From Spiribacter salilacus (lineage in GTDB: Bacteria; Pseudomonadota; Gammaproteobacteria; Nitrococcales; Nitrococcaceae), in assembly GCF_009649225.1 (NCBI RefSeq), contig NZ_WJPP01000001.1, positions 555,073-619,072 of the forward strand: 64,000 bases of DNA. Reading direction: 5' to 3'. A program made the position numbers and the translations under genes. Under the pieces are notes generated by a model, which was not told the DNA's origin, ran no database searches, and was given only the letters and a program-made list of their open reading frames with translations. The stretch's first letter is position 1, and each line of letters opens with the position of its first letter. Shown here in pieces: positions 8,353 to 16,889 of the stretch.

Positions 8353-10482
8353 TTAAAGTGAGTTAACGGCTTTTGATTTCAGCTCCCATTCCGATCGTAA
8401 CTGGCGCAGGAATTGCTCTGGGGCTAAAGATTCGCCTAACACCATCTGCTGGCGCTGAACATTTGCCACATCACCCAACGTAAGCCCTTCAAGCTGGTCG
8501 AGTAATCGCTGCGAGGTTTCAGGGACCGGCTGATCAGCACTGCCTAACGCTTCTTGCGCAAAAATCTGATACCGCTGCGTGCGCGTTAATTCGCCAAACA
8601 TCAGCTTTAAATCGAATCGCCGTAGCGCTGCGGGATCCAAACCCTCCATCAAATTGGTAGCAGCAATAAACACGCCATTAAACCGTTCCATCTGCTGCAG
8701 GAGCTCATTCACCATGGTGCGCTCCCAGCTACGCTGGGCCTCAGTGCGGTCGGCCAAAAAGCTATCGACCTCATCCAACAGAATGATGGCTTGAGCAGGA
8801 TCTGTCTGCTCAAACAGCTCAGCTAAATTGCGCTCAGTTTCCCCCACAAAACAACTAAGAACACTTGATGCAGGCGCAACCACCAGCTCCTTATTCAGTG
8901 CCTGAGCCAGTATTTCGGCAAACTGAGTTTTACCAGTGCCTGGTTTCCCGTAAGCACAAATACGACCCTGCCCACTTTTGCGCATACCGTCTATAACTGC
9001 CTCGGGCGATTTAGCGCCCTCGATGTTCAAAAGCCGCAAGTCAATAGTGGTATTCACGGCTCGCACGCGCGGACTCGCCCGTCCAGCTATGGCTTGGCGC
9101 GTTTTTGCCATCACTTGGCGTACAGTTTGGTCAGGATTTTTTGCGGCGCATAATTTAACAACACGTCGCGCGTTATCTATCGCGGCCGGCGTAATTGCAA
9201 TATCTTCAGCAATTTCATTAATCAACGCCGTGGATACACCTGCCTCGCCTAAGATACGGTTCGCAATTTCACGCCGTACATTTTGCGGTGGCGTTTTAAA
9301 CTCAACCGGTAGCAGAAACCGCCGCCGAACGGCGGGATCTAAAGACTGGATATCATTCGTAATCCAAATTGTAGGCACCTGATTCGTCTCAAGAACGCGG
9401 GTTAACCAACCCTTGTCCTTGCTCGGGGCATACCCTGTTGAGCGTGAAACCATCAACTCATTAATCGTTTGTAGGTCTTCGATTTCGTCAAATATCAGTA
9501 TTTGGTTCGTGCGGTCTTGCAGCAGAACCTGTGCCATCAGGTACCCACCAATTCGGCCTTCACGACTTAGTGGATCACCGTTCAAATCCGTGCTTCGGAC
9601 GCTAAAGACCTCCGCACCAAGCTTTTCTACAAACGCCTTAGCCAGCTCGGTTTTGCCCGTGCCTGCCCCGCCATAGAATAAGACATTAACTCCCTTGACA
9701 TGGTCTTTGATTGCGCCCTGGAAAATACCATCCAATAGATCAGTCTCAGCGCGCAGATGAGGAAAACAGCTCAGCGAGACTTGCGATGGTGATAACGGCT
9801 CGAGAAAAACCGAGAGCAAATCTTTCTCAGTCATCACCTCATTGGCACGACTCTTATTAAGCACCTCGCCAGCCGTGACAAAATCTTCTAGATCGCTCTG
9901 GCTGGCAACCTCAACGAGCGCCAACTGCTGCAACCGGCCATTTGGGGCCAAAGCGATGCGTACCTCTCGTGGCTCTAGTTCTAGCGAATGGGCCAACCGG
10001 TTTGCATTAGTATGGCTGGGCGCCCGCGAGGTCTCTCGACACATGTACCTCAAGGCACCAGACAGATTCAGAAGCTCAATAAACAGGAGAATTCGCTTTT
10101 CAACGGGGTTTAACGACAGCGTGTCTCCAATCAGTGCAACAACCTGGAAATACTGTGCATCAAAGTCCACTTCTTGCAGCGCCGCCAGTACGCTCTCAGG
10201 CACAACGGACAACACATCATCCCAATCCGATTGTGTGGTCATACCCTCCTTGTCGCTCTTATCACCATCACGTCTAGCGCGGGCATCTAATGTCTTAACT
10301 GCCTCTGGCTTCAATAAAGGCCTTATTAACCGTTTCATACCGCTGCTCACTGGATTTGGCGTCAAACGTGCTTTTTCCGCCAGCGATGCCAAATGCAAGT
10401 TGAGTGCAACCCGTGCCAACAAGCGATTACCCTTTTTCACTTTATTGAGATCTTCACGCCAAACACAATTAAGGTCTGTCAT
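8353..10482 (-). CDS. Tandem-AAA ATPase, copy 1
   Basis: A 709-residue protein with two AAA+ modules. Module 1 has Walker A GGAGTGKT (271-278) and Walker B ILIFDEIED (328-336). Module 2 has Walker A GKPGTGKT (512-519), Walker B IILLDEVD (566-573), sensor-1 ATN (608-610) and an arginine-finger-like RRFD (621-624). Both sites look competent. The N-terminal 240 residues are helical and match no domain I know. A close full-length paralogue lies at 25034-27172. It forms a run with a 49-residue basic protein just upstream and a WYL regulator downstream. Such ATPases remodel protein or nucleic-acid complexes; the target is unknown. Confidence 0.85.
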   Translation of the reverse strand: MTDLNCVWREDLNKVKKGNRLLARVALNLHLASLAEKARLTPNPVSSGMKRLIRPLLKPEAVKTLDARARRDGDKSDKEGMTTQSDWDDVLSVVPESVLAALQEVDFDAQYFQVVALIGDTLSLNPVEKRILLFIELLNLSGALRYMCRETSRAPSHTNANRLAHSLELEPREVRIALAPNGRLQQLALVEVASQSDLEDFVTAGEVLNKSRANEVMTEKDLLSVFLEPLSPSQVSLSCFPHLRAETDLLDGIFQGAIKDHVKGVNVLFYGGAGTGKTELAKAFVEKLGAEVFSVRSTDLNGDPLSREGRIGGYLMAQVLLQDRTNQILIFDEIEDLQTINELMVSRSTGYAPSKDKGWLTRVLETNQVPTIWITNDIQSLDPAVRRRFLLPVEFKTPPQNVRREIANRILGEAGVSTALINEIAEDIAITPAAIDNARRVVKLCAAKNPDQTVRQVMAKTRQAIAGRASPRVRAVNTTIDLRLLNIEGAKSPEAVIDGMRKSGQGRICAYGKPGTGKTQFAEILAQALNKELVVAPASSVLSCFVGETERNLAELFEQTDPAQAIILLDEVDSFLADRTEAQRSWERTMVNELLQQMERFNGVFIAATNLMEGLDPAALRRFDLKLMFGELTRTQRYQIFAQEALGSADQPVPETSQRLLDQLEGLTLGDVANVQRQQMVLGESLAPEQFLRQLRSEWELKSKAVNSL

Positions 10483-10495
10483 ATAAACTCCTTTC

Positions 10496-10645
10496 CTACT
10501 GGTAGATGCGTAAACTTGCGTTGACTAAGCGCGATTCCGCTGGATTGCGTTTAACGTAACGTTGAACCGCTTTAGCGACTCCGGGTTTTCTTGCCAAAAA
10601 GCGTCGATTCTGAATTGCAACAGCCGCTTTCCGAGTTTTGACCAT
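10496..10645 (-). CDS. 49-residue basic small protein
   Basis: I choose ATG 10645 because GGAGG lies 7 bases upstream; a longer frame has no such site. The product starts MVKTRKAAVAIQNRRFLARK and is rich in Arg and Lys, with an amphipathic helix likely. It ends 13 bp before the tandem-AAA gene, so the two are almost certainly co-transcribed. It could bind nucleic acid or act as a substrate or adaptor of the ATPase. I know of no homologue. The AAA copy at 25-27 kb lacks this partner but has a Nif11-type peptide next to it. Confidence 0.6.
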   Translation of the reverse strand: MVKTRKAAVAIQNRRFLARKPGVAKAVQRYVKRNPAESRLVNASLRIYQ

Positions 10646-10818
10646 GAAATAACCTCCATTGATTGGACGTACTAGATCTGCACGCTCAAAAAGAGCGCGC
10701 ATAAAAACGCAAAGCTAATTTGCTTAGAGAAGGAAGATGTGAACTACAAGGGGGATGATCGCACAGGGTTTCGACAAGCTATGTCGCAATCAATCGGTCA
10801 GCTACGGCAAAATGCACC

Positions 10819-11121
10819 TCAAACCCAAAGATACCCATCCGGTTTAATGCTCGCCTCCCCGGCCCAGCGATAGGCCGTTAACTTACCCGCCGGCGGCGGC
10901 TCGGTTACGGTGTAATCCACGCAGGCACCGCGATCGATCATGGCGCGCACCAAGCGATAAGTCTCAACCTGCTCGGGCCCACGGTCAATAAAATCACCAA
11001 CGAATATGAGCTGACGGGCCGGGTGGTGCCAGCTCTGCGCATCCTGCACATAGCCCAAGCGCTCAAGCAGCTGCGCCAAGCGGCTAGCATGTCCATGAAT
11101 ATCGCCGACGATGTCGTACAT
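10819..11121 (-). pseudogene. Collapsed metallophosphoesterase (internal deletion)
   Basis: Residues 1-85 match the N-terminus of a PrpA/BSU1-type metallophosphoesterase (DIVGDIHGH at 3-11, FVGDFIDRGP at 40-49). The reading frame then jumps into what looks like the family's C-terminal tail (CVDYTVTEPPPAGKLTAYRW), with about 150-200 middle residues absent, including the NHE and later histidine motifs. The frame is maintained, so a 100-residue product could still be made, but it should lack phosphatase activity. A ribosome site (AAGGAATAGG) precedes ATG 11121. Identification of the tail relies on memory of the family. Confidence 0.65.
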
Positions 11122-11246
11122 AACCTATTCCTTGGCCGTTGAGATAGGGTTAGCATAGCAGGCGCTGATGATCACAGATGATTCCGACAGATTTCGTCGC
11201 AGGCGCGCGCTGCACAGTAAAATAATTCAAGCGTGGGGACCAAGGA

Positions 11247-12908
11247 ATGGCTCGAATAATACCCAACAATGTCGCCGAGCTCAGGCTTAGCGGTGCCTCC
11301 GAGGCAGAGCTGACGACCCTTGAACGCTTAGCCGATGAACTGCCGCTGGATTACACGGTTTTCCACAACCGCTATATCGCCAGCTTAAAGCCGCATGATC
11401 AGAAATTTGGCGAAATTGACTTTGTGATCGTCAATCAATCCGGTGATGTTCTACTGATTGAGCAAAAGAACGGGGTTTTGCAAGAGCAGGACGATGACCT
11501 GGGGGTTCACTATGCCGGCGAGACACGCTCAAAGTCAGTCATCGATCAAATGCACCTCTCCCGTAACCTGTTTCTCGAGGCATTGAAGGCAGCCGATATC
11601 CCGCGAATCACTGTCCGATCACTTCTTTACTGCCCCGATCACCGCGTTGAGCGCATCAACGCCGCAGGACTCTCCATCGAGGGCATTGTAGATGCCACCA
11701 AAGACAGCGAGCTTGCTGAGCGCATTGGAAAACTGCTGCCGATTGGGGGTACCCAAGACCAAACACCTCGGCTGATGCGCGATTTCTTGATGCAATCGCT
11801 CTCGCTAGAGCGGGACATGACCCGCACGACTGAGCAACATGAAGTGGTCTATCAACGCTTGGCGAGCCCACTGCAAGAACTACCTGCTGCGCTTGAATTC
11901 ACCCCGTGGAGATTACGTATTCAAGCCGCCGCAGGAGCAGGCAAAAGCCTAGTAGCGATCGAGGCTTACGAGCAGGCAATCGCCAATGAAGAGGCTCCGC
12001 TGCTTGTTTGCTTCAATCGACCGTTAGCAGACGCATTGCAGAACCGTCTCAGCGATACCGAAAACGTTAACAACTTCCACGGGCACTGCCGCAAGTGGCT
12101 CGAGCGTTTTGGTGATGCGGACCGTCTACAAGCAAGTGCATCCGACGGCGGCGCCTTTTGGGATGAACTCGTGGAGCAAATGGCTGATATCGCTGATAAG
12201 GCCGGGCCCTATGATGTATTGATCATTGATGAAGGCCAGGACTTCAAGGCCGACTGGTACGAGGTGCTGCGGCTTGCCATGAAACCCGACTTCCGGTGCT
12301 TATGGCTCGAGGATGAGGAACAATCGCTGCAAGGGAACAAACCCGTGCCACTCGAGGGATTTGTTCGCTACAACAACCGCCGTAACTTCCGAACGCCCGC
12401 CCGCATTGCCCGTTTTATCGACAAGCTGCTCGACAAAAAGATTGATTGGGCGAACCCGATGGATGGCTACACACCCTGGGTCACCACCTACGCAACCGAG
12501 GAAGAGCAGCAGCGGCAGTTGGAAGAACGGCTCAACGCTTTGATGCAGCAAGGATTCACGCCCGAGCAAATCGCTATCGTCAGCTTGCGGGGCCAATCGT
12601 CAGCCGTTTATCGAGATCTCAGCGAAATTGCCGGCAGGGGCATTCAACGCTTTACCGGCCGGCATGACAACAACGGCAACCCCATTCACACAGTCGGGCC
12701 TATCCAGGCCGAGACCATTTACCGGTTTAAAGGGCAACAAGCTCACGCCGTCATCCTGACGGATATCGAGCTATCTGGCGACCCAGAACAACGCGAGCGC
12801 GAAACCGCCCTCCTCTGGTGCGGCCTCACTCGGGCAACGATTGCCTGTGAACTCCTCGTGCACGAAGATTGTGGTTGGCTAAAGGAGATGCAGCGTGCGC
12901 GGAGATAA
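11247..12908 (+). CDS. NERD nuclease-domain / superfamily I helicase-like ATPase
   Basis: A 553-residue protein. Residues 45-110 form a NERD domain, a PD-(D/E)xK-like fold, with FGEIDFVIV (D58) and LLIEQKNG (E72, K74). Residues 222-550 form a UvrD-like motor: Walker A QAAAGAGKS (226-234), Walker B IIDEGQDF (326-333), and a C-terminal block YRFKGQQAHAVILTDIE typical of helicase motifs V-VI. It probably cuts or processes DNA during repair or defence. It has its own ribosome site (AAGGA) and ends 15 bp before the convergent nucleotidase gene. All key residues are present. Confidence 0.8.
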   Translation: MARIIPNNVAELRLSGASEAELTTLERLADELPLDYTVFHNRYIASLKPHDQKFGEIDFVIVNQSGDVLLIEQKNGVLQEQDDDLGVHYAGETRSKSVIDQMHLSRNLFLEALKAADIPRITVRSLLYCPDHRVERINAAGLSIEGIVDATKDSELAERIGKLLPIGGTQDQTPRLMRDFLMQSLSLERDMTRTTEQHEVVYQRLASPLQELPAALEFTPWRLRIQAAAGAGKSLVAIEAYEQAIANEEAPLLVCFNRPLADALQNRLSDTENVNNFHGHCRKWLERFGDADRLQASASDGGAFWDELVEQMADIADKAGPYDVLIIDEGQDFKADWYEVLRLAMKPDFRCLWLEDEEQSLQGNKPVPLEGFVRYNNRRNFRTPARIARFIDKLLDKKIDWANPMDGYTPWVTTYATEEEQQRQLEERLNALMQQGFTPEQIAIVSLRGQSSAVYRDLSEIAGRGIQRFTGRHDNNGNPIHTVGPIQAETIYRFKGQQAHAVILTDIELSGDPEQRERETALLWCGLTRATIACELLVHEDCGWLKEMQRARR

Positions 12909-12923
12909 CGGCGTCACATTAAC

Positions 12924-13907
12924 TCACTCGCCAAGCCCGGCCCGTCGATTAACCACCCCAAATGGCACATGAACCATAGGCAGATCGCCAGCGGGTGACT
13001 GCAAATGCCGCTGATTGTCATCAAAGAAGATATGCGGTCGTAGCGTCTCGAGCACGCGATGCTTTTCGATACCACCGAGCAGGAATGTTTCGTTGGCACT
13101 AACGCCCCAGCTCTTCAGCGTTGTAACTAGGCGATTATGCGTGGGCGCACCGCGAGCGGTGACAATGGCGGTGCGGAGCATGGGCTCGTAGTTAGGGTCA
13201 GTTGCCTGCGCTTGGTGCTCGAGTTGTTGCAGCATAGCGAGCTTACGGAAAAGCGGCGCCAACGGCCCCGGCTGATGGGGTTCATGAACTCGCTCAACCT
13301 CATACTGTTCGAATGCTGCCAACCCTTGCTGGAACATCGATTCAGACTCGTCATCAGCGATCACACCATCAAAGTCAAAAGCGACACGTAAGGCGCCATC
13401 GGCTAGGTCGTCTTCAACCTCCGAGCGCATAACAAGCCCGGCCGGAAAACCCGCCTCAACCGCGCTAATCACATCCGACTCATTGGCCGTCAGAAAGAGT
13501 GCCGCCTGAAACGCACCAATATAGGGATAAGGCGAGTTACCCTCCAGAAACGCAGCCCGCCGAATGTCGAGGCCATGATGGTCAATCGATTCAAAGACGC
13601 GCTGCCCGGTCTCAACGGAGTTGCGCGACAGCAGGACCACTTCAACCGGCCGCTCTGCCGGGAAGCGCTGATTGAAAGCAAGAAAACGCCGAATGAATGG
13701 AAACGCGATGCCTTTGCCGAGCGGCGTACCCCGTTGCGCTTGCTGATATTCGCGGTAAACCTCGGCGCCTTGTTCGCGGAATATCTGATCGGACGCCCGA
13801 AGATCAAACAGCGCGCTGGAGGCGATGGCCACCACTAAGCGCTCCTCTATCGGTTCGATAACCGTGTGTGATGCTGCAGCGCGGGTTTGCCTATCTGAAT
13901 CGGTCAT
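12924..13907 (-). CDS. Cytosolic 5'-nucleotidase (PF06189-type)
   Basis: A 327-residue protein similar to the NT5C1-like bacterial 5'-nucleotidases. LVVAIASSALFDLR opens the domain, SRNSVETGQRVFESI sits near residue 95, and VAFDFDGVIADDE near residue 180 is the haloacid-dehalogenase-like aspartate motif. FLLGGIEKHRVLETLRPHIF and FFDDNQRHL near the end carry the distal acidic motif. The enzyme would hydrolyse nucleoside monophosphates in the cytoplasm. ATG 13907 is preferred over GTG 13913 because AAGGAG lies 5 bases before it. No operon partner is evident. Confidence 0.8.
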   Translation of the reverse strand: MTDSDRQTRAAASHTVIEPIEERLVVAIASSALFDLRASDQIFREQGAEVYREYQQAQRGTPLGKGIAFPFIRRFLAFNQRFPAERPVEVVLLSRNSVETGQRVFESIDHHGLDIRRAAFLEGNSPYPYIGAFQAALFLTANESDVISAVEAGFPAGLVMRSEVEDDLADGALRVAFDFDGVIADDESESMFQQGLAAFEQYEVERVHEPHQPGPLAPLFRKLAMLQQLEHQAQATDPNYEPMLRTAIVTARGAPTHNRLVTTLKSWGVSANETFLLGGIEKHRVLETLRPHIFFDDNQRHLQSPAGDLPMVHVPFGVVNRRAGLGE

Positions 13908-14043
13908 CACCACTCCTTGGTGCGTTCTAACAAATGGCAGCTTATCAGAGTACTGAACGGCTTAGGGCTCGCCTTTAATTTGGCTGTTGCGCGTCACGTT
14001 AATCTCGTCCACGCTAATTCTAAAGCCAATCAGGAGGGCTGAA

Positions 14044-14838
14044 ATGACAAGCACTGTCCGAGCAGGATGCATCAAAGAACTTGCTAAATTAAACGCGACC
14101 ACAACAAGTGGTGAGGATCCACCCTGGGTCATAATCGACATCGGTTTTTCAAGCAGTAAACGAAGCTGCGGGATCACCATCAATGGTGACAAAATCCCAG
14201 ATCCACTTCAGGATTATCGACTCAACTCCAAAGAACTCAAACCGCGAGGCGACAAGCACTATGGCATGCTTTGCCCTGCGATCACGGAGTGGTTGAAAGC
14301 GCATCATGGTGCAGGAAAACGGCGTACCCTCAACTTGATGATCGAGGCACCATTGTCGATGGCGTTCGCGAAGCGCGCTCAACCTCAAGATAAACGCCGC
14401 GGCGCACGGCAGGGCAATCCAATTGCGCGCATTCCTGATCAATTACAAGACCAAGATAGTAAGGGTGAAAAACGGCAACGGCAGCGCCTTTGGTACACCC
14501 AGCCTGCCTCAGGGCTCATGGTTGCCAGCATGCGTCTCATACAAGACCTTGCTACCGAACTGAATGGCTGGGAGATCCGTCTCTTTGAGGGGTTCGTGTC
14601 TTTCAAGACAGGCGAGGAAACTGAAGGTCATTGGGAGGACACCTGCAAGCTTTGGAATGCGCTGCCGACTTACTCCACTACATTGACCAATTCCGACGGC
14701 CCGATCCTCGCCTCACAGGATGGATATGTCACCAGCATCACCACACTGATGGGAGAACCCTCGGATGGCAACATTCCGCCAATCCTGAGAGTGATTGATT
14801 TGGGGCGTGCGCAGGTGTTCGCCCAGGAAACCAGGTGA
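14044..14838 (+). CDS. Hypothetical protein, possibly RNase H-like fold
   Basis: The 264-residue product starts at ATG 14044, 6-7 bases after GGAGGG; a longer frame to 13987 has no ribosome site. The layout WVIIDIGFSSSKRSCGI, LMIEAPLSMAF, WYTQPASGLMVASMRLI, RLFEGFVSFK and a late H-W-E-D-T-C pattern gives acidic residues at strand ends, as in RNase H-like or DUF429-type nucleases. That fold guess is weak. The YqiA-like gene begins 7 bp downstream, so the two are probably one transcript. Confidence 0.6.
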   Translation: MTSTVRAGCIKELAKLNATTTSGEDPPWVIIDIGFSSSKRSCGITINGDKIPDPLQDYRLNSKELKPRGDKHYGMLCPAITEWLKAHHGAGKRRTLNLMIEAPLSMAFAKRAQPQDKRRGARQGNPIARIPDQLQDQDSKGEKRQRQRLWYTQPASGLMVASMRLIQDLATELNGWEIRLFEGFVSFKTGEETEGHWEDTCKLWNALPTYSTTLTNSDGPILASQDGYVTSITTLMGEPSDGNIPPILRVIDLGRAQVFAQETR

Positions 14839-14844
14839 TGCGCG

Positions 14845-15429
14845 ATGGATTTTGTATACATTCATGGCTTCAATTCAGCGTTTGACCCATCATCTGAAAA
14901 AATAAGACACCTATGTAGGATTGGGGATGTTCGCGGAATTGAATACGATAGCTTTGGGAGTTATCCGGAAATACTCAGGAAGTTAGCGTCACAGATTTCG
15001 ATACAGGATGAAACTATCTTTGTGGGAACCTCTTTGGGAGGTTTCTGGGCAGCCGAAATGGGACGCCAAATTTCCGCACCATCAGTCATTATTAATCCCT
15101 GCGTTGAACCTCGAACATCGCTCCGGAAATATATTGGCGCTGAATTAACCAACCACGTTACTGGTGAGTCTAAAACCCTTAGTCAGGCATCGGTTTTAAG
15201 TTATGAAAAAAGATTGGATGAACAGACGGCACAGTACACGTTTCTTCCACTGGTACTGCTAGACATGGGCGATGAGGTCATCGATTCCCACACCACACAA
15301 AACCTACTCGAGAGTTACCCAATGACCTGCTTTGAGGGTGGCAGTCACCGTTTTGAGCATATGGAAGAAGCGATTGACGATATCGAACACTATGTAAACC
15401 ATTGTTCGTACATTGATCACTTAGATTGA
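14845..15429 (+). CDS. YqiA/YcfP-family alpha/beta hydrolase
   Basis: A 194-residue serine hydrolase of the UPF0227 type: YIHGFNSA (5-12), nucleophile elbow GTSLGG near residue 61, an aspartate in MGDEVIDSH near residue 140, and a histidine in GGSHRFEH near residue 167. The catalytic triad is therefore complete and the length matches the family (about 190). These enzymes are small cytosolic esterases with poorly known substrates. It lies 6 bp after the preceding gene and is probably translated from the same message. Confidence 0.8.
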   Translation: MDFVYIHGFNSAFDPSSEKIRHLCRIGDVRGIEYDSFGSYPEILRKLASQISIQDETIFVGTSLGGFWAAEMGRQISAPSVIINPCVEPRTSLRKYIGAELTNHVTGESKTLSQASVLSYEKRLDEQTAQYTFLPLVLLDMGDEVIDSHTTQNLLESYPMTCFEGGSHRFEHMEEAIDDIEHYVNHCSYIDHLD

Positions 15430-15519
15430 GAACTCGCTTTGTCCTATATGACCCGGCGTTAACCTCCATAACGTTGCCCTCCGACAGCATAGGTCGCAAG
15501 CCCTGCTTAGACTATCCAA

Positions 15520-16047
15520 ATGAGTATGTTGATCGCGACTGAATCTGGCGAACTGTGGTCATTCAAAGATTTTTGCTTGAGCGAGTACGTAAAGCCCGTT
15601 CTATCAGAATCATATAGCGGGAACCAAGCCATCTACAACAGCGGTGTGGACGAAGAAGCAAGCTGGTGGGTCACCTATATCCGTGTGGATGGGCGATCAT
15701 GGCGAATCGACATTACACCGATTGGCGCAGTCTGCTTTCTGACTGCCTGTGACCAATCAAAAGATGCGGGGCGTTACGTCGACAGCCGGTGCAACACGCG
15801 GGCTGGCGTTATGGCGCTTGGCCAATTGCTCGGCGCCTTACTGCTGATGCTACGTCAATCAGGGCCGTCTAGTTCACCTGAAATATGGTTCGATCCTGAA
15901 AGCCCAGCTTTTGGTATGGCATTCCGGCATGTTGCTAAAAATCCACTAGTGCTAGAGGCGTTTGAGCGTGAGGGCTATCGCCTAATAGTCCTTGGAGGCG
16001 AAGTGGCCCGCAATGAAAATCAATCTGTCACCGATCCATCAGGGTGA
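15520..16047 (+). CDS. Hypothetical protein
   Basis: A 175-residue protein that I do not recognise. It has SWWVTYIRVDGRSWRIDITP near residues 48-67, a hydrophobic helix (ALGQLLGALLLMLRQSG, about 98-114) and an aromatic-rich C-terminus ending NENQSVTDPSG. Its last 28 bases overlap the end of the convergent DUF2493 gene. I see no signal peptide, and the start follows no strong ribosome site. The gene is short but its codon use resembles its neighbours. Confidence 0.5.
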   Translation: MSMLIATESGELWSFKDFCLSEYVKPVLSESYSGNQAIYNSGVDEEASWWVTYIRVDGRSWRIDITPIGAVCFLTACDQSKDAGRYVDSRCNTRAGVMALGQLLGALLLMLRQSGPSSSPEIWFDPESPAFGMAFRHVAKNPLVLEAFEREGYRLIVLGGEVARNENQSVTDPSG

Positions 16048-16391
16048 TGAACCTCCACTGGCACACCCACCTTGTCCGCATGCGCTAGCGCCGAGCGGGT
16101 GCCGCGGGATTTGCCATCCCAAAAGGCGATGACAAGATCCGCCGACTCAACGATCTGTTTATTACGGATGGGACCGGCCCCTCGACCGTAGCGTTGCCAG
16201 TCGGCGGGGATGACGTCGATGGTCAGCCCACGCTCGCCCGCCAGACGCTCGGCGAGTGCATCGGCGCCCCTGGCACCGCCAGAGACAAGCACCGCGGGCA
16301 GATGGGGCTCGAGCACGGACTCAAGCTTGCCATAGTCATCAAAATCCCGTGAACCAATCACGGCAATGCGTTTGAGCGCGAGATCCCCCAT
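16020..16391 (-). CDS. DUF2493 (YspA/SLOG-like) nucleotide-binding protein
   Basis: A 123-residue SLOG-superfamily protein: RIAVIGSRDFDDY at the N-terminus, SGGARGADALAERLA near residue 37, then ADWQRYGRGAGPIRNKQIVE and ADLVIAFWDGKSRGT. These form the nucleotide-binding loop and the GPIRN motif of DUF2493. Related SLOG proteins bind or sense nucleotide derivatives, and some act in defence. Its ATG overlaps the stop of the 83-residue gene upstream (TGATG), so they form a coupled pair. A collapsed copy of the same gene sits at 20218-20373. Confidence 0.8.
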   Translation of the reverse strand: MGDLALKRIAVIGSRDFDDYGKLESVLEPHLPAVLVSGGARGADALAERLAGERGLTIDVIPADWQRYGRGAGPIRNKQIVESADLVIAFWDGKSRGTRSALAHADKVGVPVEVHHPDGSVTD

Positions 16392-16642
16392 CAGTCGATC
16401 ACCCAGCCTGCTTCGATGACCGCTTCCGGCGTCTCAAAGGATTCGCCGACGTCTGCCCCGTGGCGGGTGATCACGAATCGGCCCTTGAGCAGCTCGTCAA
16501 TCGGCATCAGCCCATAGCCGCCATCGGCGTTTTTGAAACTGACCTGTTCCATCGCTGGGGCGGGCATATCCAGTCCATGGCTCTCAAGCGCCTGGCGCGT
16601 TTGATTTTTCAGGGTGTCAGACCATTGGATGGGAGATGTCAT
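16391..16642 (-). CDS. 83-residue hypothetical protein coupled to DUF2493
   Basis: Starts at ATG 16642 after GAGGTCCGGAT, a fair ribosome site. The product is soluble and acidic (MTSPIQWSDTLKNQTRQALE near the start, ELLKGRFVITRHGADVGESF in the middle). Its stop overlaps the DUF2493 start, so the two proteins are probably made in fixed ratio and may work together. I do not recognise the family. Confidence 0.6.
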   Translation of the reverse strand: MTSPIQWSDTLKNQTRQALESHGLDMPAPAMEQVSFKNADGGYGLMPIDELLKGRFVITRHGADVGESFETPEAVIEAGWVID

Positions 16643-16763
16643 ATCCGGACCTCATTGCAAGCACGGCGCGTAATGTAACGCGTCGCTCCGACAAAACCTG
16701 TCGCATCCGAGTTATACGATAAATCACATCATTCGACATCAAATTTACCAAGAGGGAACTTCT

Positions 16764-16853
16764 ATGAATGACTCCCCCAAACCCTATGGCCCCTTTGGTC
16801 TGCCTGTCACCATTGTGATCACTGCAGACGAGCCCCATGGAGCGGTTGATTGA
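16764..16853 (+). other. Possible 29-codon small ORF or frameshifted gene remnant
   Basis: ATG 16764 follows AGAGGGAACTTCT and reads MNDSPKPYGPFGLPVTIVIT and nine more residues. Removing one C from the CCCC run at about 16833-16836 would extend it in frame to RLIEKKIKHQLE and a TAA near 16881. It may be a 38-residue protein with a one-base frameshift, or chance. It fills an otherwise empty gap between oppositely read genes. Confidence 0.3.
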
Positions 16854-16889
16854 GAAAAAGATCAAGCATCAGCTCGAGTAAGGCGCTAT

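Noticed and set aside
1..13000. CRISPR array or cas locus near the Cas4-like protein
   Set aside because: No regularly spaced repeats and no other cas genes are visible; the Cas4-like part is within DUF2779.
1..13000. Prophage or integrative element
   Set aside because: No capsid, tail, integrase, relaxase or repeat-flanked ends are seen.
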